NCBI RefSeq assembly: GCF_037975245.1
Contig: NC_092572.1
Location: 4,255,501 to 4,319,500, forward strand
DNA: 64,000 nucleotides
DNA from: Apostichopus japonicus
Taxonomy: Eukaryota; Echinodermata; Holothuroidea; Aspidochirotida; Stichopodidae
Reading direction: 5' to 3'
The stretch's first letter is position 1. The number at the start of each line of letters is the position of its first letter. The notes under the pieces are model-generated. The model did not search any database. It worked only from the letters and a program-made list of their open reading frames with translations, and was not told the origin of the DNA. This document shows positions 56,231 to 64,000 of this stretch, piece by piece. The position numbers were made by a program, and so were the translations under genes.

Positions 56231-57723
56231 GTAAGATGGCCACAACAATTGCATACCTAACTTCCAGTTGTATATTCTCGTTAACATGTAGAATGTTAAA
56301 GGGACATGTCATATTCAATGCAAGATGAATGAAATAAAATTGAAAAAGTTGCTGTTGAGATATTCACCTTAAAAGTATGCTAGATCTTTGGAATGTCCCT
56401 TAAAAACTGAATTAATGACGACGTCGGCAGCTCAGTGAAGACATAAATTGATTAGATAAAATTAACTTAAACGTTTTCTTTAACTTAACATAATGCAACA
56501 GAGCAAGTTTGAATGACAATATGCACCAGTTTGTTATTTGAAATTTTGAAGAATTACATTTTGCCTATCATATCATAGTTAAAAGAATCTGAAAAAAAAA
56601 TGATTAACACACTATAGGTGTTGCAAATGTTGTTCGCTGTTATCGCAAGATGGAGTATCACGGATCACGGAAACGCAAAGTGTTTACATATTTGTGTTAG
56701 TGAGAAAACACAGTACATAGTTATTATGGGGTGGTTGGGGAGGGGGTGGGTCTCGTGGCCTAAAAGTGGAACATCATTCATATTTGTTCACCCATTTGTA
56801 ACAAAATGTTAACATGGAAAGTATAACTTCATTTTTTATATATTACTTCCGTGATACATATTGTCATTGGACATATTTCATTAGTTTAAGCCAATGGACA
56901 GGGTATTTCGGAAGGAATGTCGATGCCTGACTTTAAGCCCGTCTCTGCATGCATGGGAACTACAATACTTTAATCATATTTTCTAGCTCTTCATAAGTTA
57001 CACAAAAGCGTTCACGTAGGTCCTTACTATTTATTGTACGTTAAAAATTCCGAAATATTCGAATGGTCCGTACAAATTAGTTTCTATGAAGTGAGACGAA
57101 AGTATTTGGATTGACTTGGAGATTGCATTCAAGAAATATCCGTCATAACAGGTACTATAATATATATACTTATGATAAACAGTAAAGGTGGATTTTCTAG
57201 TTCATGTTCCTTACGAAACCAGTTTTGTGAAATTATCTGTAAAATTGCTTTGTAACTTGTCTCCTTTTGTGATTTCTGTATATTATTTATTGTAATTTAA
57301 CCTTTAGAAGCCTCCACCTGGTGCGCTTTAGAGGCTGGAGGGGCCATACCGAATAACGACTTTATTTTTGTCGGAACTCGGCGCTATATGTGTACCAACA
57401 GAGGACTTACGGGTAAGTATCGATTAACATATGGAAGAATCCAATTGAGATTTAAGCAGTAATTAATATTTGTAAACAACATGAAAATTTCACTCAACGA
57501 ATATCCTCCACCTTCCAACATCCCCACCCCCCCCCGTCTCCCCCTTATTAATAAAAGCAAGCATATTTTGCTGAACAGGTTACGACATGCGTTATTATTA
57601 AATAATAAAAGGGAAGTTCTTATTAAGTAAGTGTCATGTGTATTCAGTGTATAGGCTAATATGTTTGTTTTCATGTCTATTTCTTATCATCTGATAGCAC
57701 CGGTAATCGAGTTCGATATTTAA
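56173..57723 (+). CDS. Small secreted two-cysteine peptide (62 residues, three exons)
   Basis: Exons 56173-56230, 57308-57412 and 57698-57723 join with phase-1 introns to a 62-residue product. A signal peptide (MATNVFLILLIVALCALLSG) is followed by a 35-residue segment, EASTWCALEAGG..., ending RRYMCTNRG, and a short tail APVIEFDI. The mature part has only two cysteines, 22 residues apart, followed by Thr, so a single disulfide is likely. The start has a strong context (AAAATGG). AATAAA lies at 57937. I do not recognise a named family. The segment resembles the first part of exon 2 of the lectin-like gene in position, intron phase and Cys spacing. Being too short for ordinary gene finders, it could be missed or be one isoform of a longer gene. 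Confidence 0.65.
57308..57412 (+). CDS. Small-peptide gene, exon 2: two-cysteine segment
   Basis: The acceptor is AACCTTTAG and the donor is CTTACGG|GTAAGT; phase 1 at both ends, 105 bp. It encodes the WC..MCT segment. Confidence 0.7.
57698..57723 (+). CDS. Small-peptide gene, exon 3: short tail and stop
   Basis: The acceptor is ATCTGATAG; the phase-1 entry gives APVIEFDI then TAA at 57721-57723. The acceptor has a pyrimidine-rich tract (TTCTTATCATCTG) of average strength, so an alternative downstream exon cannot be excluded. Confidence 0.5.
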
Positions 57724-57936
57724 CTGTTACAATTGTCTGTTTTTCTTCTCTCTTGCAAACTGGCGATCTCTTCATACTTCCAGCTGCCTAAAAGTGAACG
57801 AAAAATCATACAGACCAAGCATGCAGGGAACAATGTTCTCGTTATTTAAACTCCAACGGTTAATGGTAGTGGGGAGTGCGTATTGTATCACACCATTTGA
57901 TTTGACGACCTCAGATCATGTTTATGATTGGATTTG

Positions 57937-57942
57937 AATAAA
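57937..57942 (+). terminator. Polyadenylation signal of the small-peptide gene
   Basis: AATAAA lies 214 bp after the stop codon. Confidence 0.5.
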
Positions 57943-58355
57943 AAGCTGATAAAACTATCTACTAACAGTGTGTTTTGAATGATATATACATGTGACATTC
58001 AGATGTAATCATAGATACGGAATGCTTATGTCTGACAGCTAGCACCACGGCTTTGTGATTGCCCGTGTCCTTACATTAGCTGACCAACAAGTAATGTCAT
58101 TGCTCGGATAGATTCTGTTGACAGGTTTCCAAACAACTTCCCGGGCCTGCTCCCTCCACAAACATGCCCATAGCTAAATACGGGGATTGCTCGTGCTTGA
58201 CATATCTTGAGGTACATGATCATATTTGGATATTTGTCGAATTTGTGTAATGCTTCGGGAAATGTGTTTCGTAAAAAAAAACTGTTTTGGTCTTCTTAAA
58301 ATTGATTTTATTGATTAACAGCAAAATGCTAAAATAGGTTACTTTATTAATAATT

Positions 58356-58518
<163 letters not shown>

Positions 58519-58542
58519 AATGTGTAGCAAGTGGTATGACAG

Positions 58543-58671
58543 ATATATAGTTAATCAATAAAGAATAACACACCAGAAAAATTCCACTTCACAACCGGGG
58601 CCTGATGAGTCCCAAAAAGGACGAAACCGGTTGTGAAGTGGAATTTTTCTGGTGCGTTATTCTTTATTGAT

Positions 58672-58682
<11 letters not shown>
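58543..58682. repeat. Near-perfect hairpin with hammerhead-like loop
   Basis: Arms of about 56 nt (58543-58598 and 58627-58682) pair with about one to two mismatches, from ATATAGTTAATCAATAAAG through GAATAACACACCAGAAAAAT to TTCCACTTCACAACCGG. (TA)n tracts lie on both sides. The loop contains the hammerhead-like core at 58602-58627. Confidence 0.92.
58602..58627 (+). ncRNA. Hammerhead-ribozyme-like catalytic core
   Basis: CTGATGA, a stem GTCC/GGAC around CAAAAA, then GAAA and C: the conserved core order CUGAUGA - stem II - GAAA of hammerhead ribozymes. Stem II here is very like those of hammerheads in Penelope-like elements and Schistosoma repeats. However, the flanking arms pair directly with each other, leaving only GGC between the left arm and the core. 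No normal stem I/stem III split or NUH cleavage site is obvious. It may be a decayed ribozyme. Confidence 0.45.

Positions 58683-58732
<50 letters not shown>
58676..58732. repeat. (TA)n microsatellite
   Basis: Uninterrupted TA run next to the hairpin. Confidence 0.95.
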
Positions 58733-58733
<1 letters not shown>

Positions 58734-58736
<3 letters not shown>

Positions 58737-60161
58737 GGGCGGGATTACGGGGGGCAAGAGGGGGCATTTGCAAATGGCAGACAAATATGCACAACCCTAA
58801 TCGAAATATTCCCCCACAACAGCTCTATCAAATAGACCTATTTGTTTCGAATCTAAGTCGAATTTGTGTTTAACATCGTAACATGTAGCATGCAGAACAG
58901 CTGGAGCTAGCACATGGTTCGCAGGACAGGTTACGAATCCTGGAGCTAACAAACTAGCGATGCAATTCTGCATGTGATGAATCCGCGGCATGTGCTACAG
59001 TGCTAGCTTCAGTAATTGATTTTCAACGTTGCTGCTCTACTGAATGCGTTGAATAACTAAAAGCCAGATTTGCATATTGGGTATATCATTAATTAAATTC
59101 AATACACTGACACATGACACCCCCCCCCCCCCTTGTGTCATTCAACAATATGCAATGGCAATGTCAGCGGACGTCGTCTAGCCCTTCATTAACAGTAAGT
59201 AACGTTCAAGTATTTATTATGCATTTCTATGTTGCCTGATAATCTGGCAATAGTTCAACTGACATAATGCTGGTACTGTCAGGTAATAATTTCATTTTCA
59301 AAATCTCAGCCAGTACTATGAAATGACCCGTAAATATTGCTCCATGTTGCACCTAGTCGCATTGTAAAATCCAAAAAGTCACCCCGCCTCGACTTCAGTG
59401 GCGACGGAACCGGTGGACTTGAGGGGCTTATCACCATGAAAAGAGTGGGGGAGGGGTAAAGGTATGTTCAGCCCCAATATTTGCCAAGTGCTCCAAGAAG
59501 TGGGGACCGCGAGGAGAATTTCGAAGTGGGTGCTGAACATATTCTTGATCGGTCCAATGCACAATATACTAATAATGTTAGGGGGAAAGAACTGTCTAGA
59601 TGCGATTTATTAGTACCAGAGGTGTCATTTTTGCTGATCTAGGATTTCCTTTTTGCTTAAATTTCGACGCGCCGCGCCAACTGATGGTGGTGCACCGCCT
59701 AAATAGTGACGTATAAGCTTCAGTTGTACATCACCATATAAGTTCTTCTATCCGTCCTCCCTAAATTTACACACGTTCATTAATTGTTTAGATGCAATTT
59801 AAAGCTATATGGGTGTTAAGGGTACCTTTCATCGAAAATTTCGACGCTCCTTGCCAACCGATGATAGCGCTCCGCTTAGATAGTGACGTATAACAATAGT
59901 TGTACACCACCATCTGACCATATCTTCTACTATTAATCCTCTTCAAATTTTTAAATGATAATTAACTATCTAGATACAATTGCAGACATGAGATCCATAT
60001 TTCAAGGACTGGTACATGCAGCTTAGAGCACGCGGGAAGTGCCGTTTCCGGCCATCTGGAGGGTTTGTAAAGCCAAAAAATGTCTTGTATGCTCCGCATA
60101 GATAGTCTTGCTGGCAGGTTTGCCCCCCCCCCCCCTTAAACAACTCAAATCCCGCCCCTGT
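58734..60161. mobile_element. Possible composite element between (TA)n tracts
   Basis: The left end reads CATGGGCGGGATTACGGGG and the right end inverted reads CAGGGGCGGGATTTGAG; both abut (TA)n. The interior has two or three diverged copies of the GCTACGCGCCAACC-type segment of the 27-28 kb MITEs (near 59660-59705, 59840-59885, 60010-60110). No coding. Confidence 0.4.
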
Positions 60162-60164
60162 ATA

Positions 60165-61856
<1,692 letters not shown>

Positions 61857-62139
61857 GGGTCATTCCGTGTCAAATCACGGATGGCTGTGGTTTCGAACCC
61901 TTCTAAATATTACCAAATATATTGTGTGATTGGACCACTATAAAATAACCTTATTTTGAAAATTTCAGTTGGATTGCTTCAAACTTGGCTGAATTATCAT
62001 ACTTTGAAATTATGCAATTTGTCGCCACCGTGACATACTTTTTTTTTTTGGAGGTCTGATTTCTCAGCAAAAAGTAATTTGTAGAAGAGGTCGAACAACA
62101 ACATACTAAAATATATGGTGATTTGATATGGAATGATCC
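61857..62139. mobile_element. Inverted-repeat MITE (283 bp)
   Basis: Ends are GGGTCATTCCGTGTCAAATC and, inverted, GGATCATTCCATATCAAATC. The interior is non-coding. The GGGTCATTCC..TCAAATCA end is common in animal repeats; no target duplication is obvious. Confidence 0.6.
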
Positions 62140-62991
62140 TTACGTGACCTGTCCTTGTTTCTGCTATTACTATATATATTTGTTTATAGGCATATACACT
62201 ATATTGTTCTTCATATCATTGTTACTACACTACTGACTTGAAGATATAAATACTCTCAAATGAAAGTGAATATGTTTTCAAATAAAGTATCTTATAAGAT
62301 TGCTAGCGTGACAAATCTATCTAGGCATGAATATAATTCCCACAGCCGGGTGTCAAACATCCACTAATCCACCAAAATCCCACATCCATAATTTTGAAAA
62401 TATGCCGCTTTTTTTGGACAATCACATTGAAGTTAGACTTAATGAGAAATATTTTCCCAAGCTTAAAAGCCTTGGTAGTATTCAATTGCCGCAGGTCTAT
62501 CATCGTTTAATTTATCTCATAACACCGTCCTGGGATTTTTCTTCATTACAACCTCATTATCCGAGCTAACCGAGCAGATCTTTGAGTTAAATTATAGTAG
62601 CAATCAAAATGTGTTTTGTGTGCATCGTGCTATCACTGCATTTGCTTATTAGAATATAGTATATCATATGTATATATTTATATGTATCAAATAGCGGTCT
62701 GCTGGGTCTGGTTTTCTCTATTGTGTGTTTGTTTATACGTTGAAATGAAATATTACCAGACTGCTCAACCCAAATGACCAAATATCAAAGTACGAAGACC
62801 CCACCCAGTAAATCAATTGAATTTACAAGGACGTCGTGAATCACAGCTGTATATAGAGTTTATGCAATTGTAAACGACGCCACTGCTTCATAAAATCTCT
62901 GATTTGTGAATCCAACAGAGAATGATTGGTGAATCTTAACTGTTTGCTGACTTGTGGTGGAAGAGTGGGTGAGGGTGAAGTGTGGTGGAAG
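62140..62991. other. Non-coding stretch, nothing recognised
   Basis: No coding or repeat signal I can support. Confidence 0.5.
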
Positions 62992-63940
62992 CAGGGCCGT
63001 CTTAAGAGATCACCGGGCCCGGCAATGGAGCGGGGCCCCTCAATCAAGTGAGTTCGAAAAAAAGTTGCGTGAAAACTTGACATCCTTGACAATCGCTCAA
63101 GCATAGACATGCCTGCATTTATCACCCCTCTCTATGTCGCGCATAAAGCATAAAACTTTAGCTGAATAACATACGTGATATATCTAAAAGCTGAAATACA
63201 TTATAGAAGAGTAATCTTCCAGTTGCCCTCCATCCCTTCCCTAACAATACTGGACTCAACATTTGTAACAACCTTGTGTTAAGTCTTTCAACTGGGGAAA
63301 CTAACGGAACTTGCGGCATTTCTTGATCGTAAACTGTTGTATGATTGGCTGAAAGTCAATCTTTTTGAGGATGTCGCTTTCTATGCACACGAGAGAGAGC
63401 CTATTAAATTGCCGTTGCCCCATTCTGTTCCGGGGATTATTCTTGATTTGTTTTAACCTTGAAAATGAACGTTCCCAAGTACAACTTGTAACCATCATGC
63501 ATTGAAATGAAGGGGGGGGGTGTAGGCGGTTTTACACTATCTAACGCAACGTAGTCGCCAAGAACCTGAAGTATTTTTAAGGGAGGGCCCGAGGAACATG
63601 AACTTATAGCATGCTCCTCATGGTGAAACATAATTGCACCTATTAGGTGAATTGAGTGTACTATAGCGTACGTTCTTATGACCAGCTATGACCAATTGGT
63701 GTTGTAAGCCTTCTGGCATTGTATATTGCCAACTCAGATTCGAATATTTAATGTCAAACTCTCAAGTGTTTCACCAACTCTCGTCACAAGTTGTCAAGTA
63801 TCGAATTCAATCAGGCATAATGGCCTATTCAATAAGTTTTCCTCCCAGATTAAGACATGGGGTTACTACGATTGCGGGGCCCCTGGCATCGCGGGGCCCT
63901 GGGCCAGGGCCCAGTGGGCCCATGCGTTAAGACGGCCCTG
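62992..63940 (-). mobile_element. hAT element, internally deleted, with perfect 8-bp target duplication
   Basis: Ends are CAGGGCCGTCTTAAG and (inverted) CTTAACGCATG preceded by CAGGGCCGT. The flanks GGTGGAAG are identical on both sides (62984-62991 and 63941-63948). It is 949 bp. On the minus strand it retains the last about 65 residues of a transposase (63301-63498). Confidence 0.92.
63301..63498 (-). pseudogene. hAT transposase C-terminal (dimerization) fragment
   Basis: Reads MMVTSCTWERSFSRLKQIKN, then RNRMGQRQFNRLSLVCIESD and a basic end. The pattern xxxSxxxERxFSxLKxIKxxxRxxMxxxRLxxLxxxxIE is the hAT dimerization domain, the most conserved part of these transposases. The catalytic part is missing, so it is not active. 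Confidence 0.85.
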
Positions 63941-64000
63941 GGTGGAAGGGTAGTTGTTGGTGGGGTGTGACTGTGAGCCTAGTGGTGAGTACGATTGGAC

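Overview
This is an animal nuclear window: genes are split by introns with GT..AG boundaries, the sequence is AT-rich, and it is full of minisatellites, LINE fragments, a Ty3/Gypsy LTR element, hAT-like and TTAA-flanked DNA transposons, tRNA-derived SINEs and long (TA)n tracts. Together with a secreted C-type lectin this suggests a marine invertebrate deuterostome, probably an echinoderm. The species assignment is inference.

Region 1 (about 3.7-24.4 kb, plus strand) is one large gene, of which nine exons and the true 3' end are visible; its 5' end was not found. All internal introns seen are phase 0. The exons encode about 2,194 residues carrying 13 copies of a module made of an acidic DIDLxDPEVE-type segment followed at once by a calmodulin-binding IQ motif. 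That is the module layout of PEP-19/PCP4, and the IQ core also resembles neuromodulin, neurogranin and insect igloo. Eight modules sit in a single 1.8-kb exon. Next to it is a 3.1-kb acidic exon with no IQ motif, built largely from about nine degenerate 46-residue repeats. The inferred product is an unusually long, intrinsically disordered calmodulin-binding scaffold.

Region 2 (24.4-30.0 kb) is intergenic, with two small hAT-type elements. Region 3 (30.06-34.3 kb, plus) is a four-exon secreted protein with a C-type-lectin-like domain whose last intron holds a 57-bp minisatellite of about 16 copies. Region 4 (34.4-53.6 kb) is a nest of mobile elements. A frameshifted LINE on the minus strand is split by a 3.2-kb TTAA-flanked element that carries remnants of a gene resembling the P2X7 C-terminal domain. 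A 0.9-kb inverted repeat brackets that nest. Beyond it lie a broken Ty3/Gypsy element with intact 5-bp target duplication, an inverted pair of hAT-like copies and an inverted pair of tRNA-derived SINEs. Region 5 (54.3-57.9 kb, plus) is a small gene for a 62-residue secreted peptide; its mature region has the same two-cysteine spacing as the N-terminal segment of the lectin-like protein. Region 6 (58-64 kb) is again repeats, including a hairpin with a hammerhead-ribozyme-like core and a hAT element with a perfect 8-bp target duplication.

The two best candidates for something undescribed are the poly-IQ (PEP-19-like) gene and the TTAA element with P2X7-C-like cargo. The small-peptide/lectin mini-domain and the hammerhead-like hairpins are secondary candidates. 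All gene models are from sequence reading alone, without transcripts or database searches.
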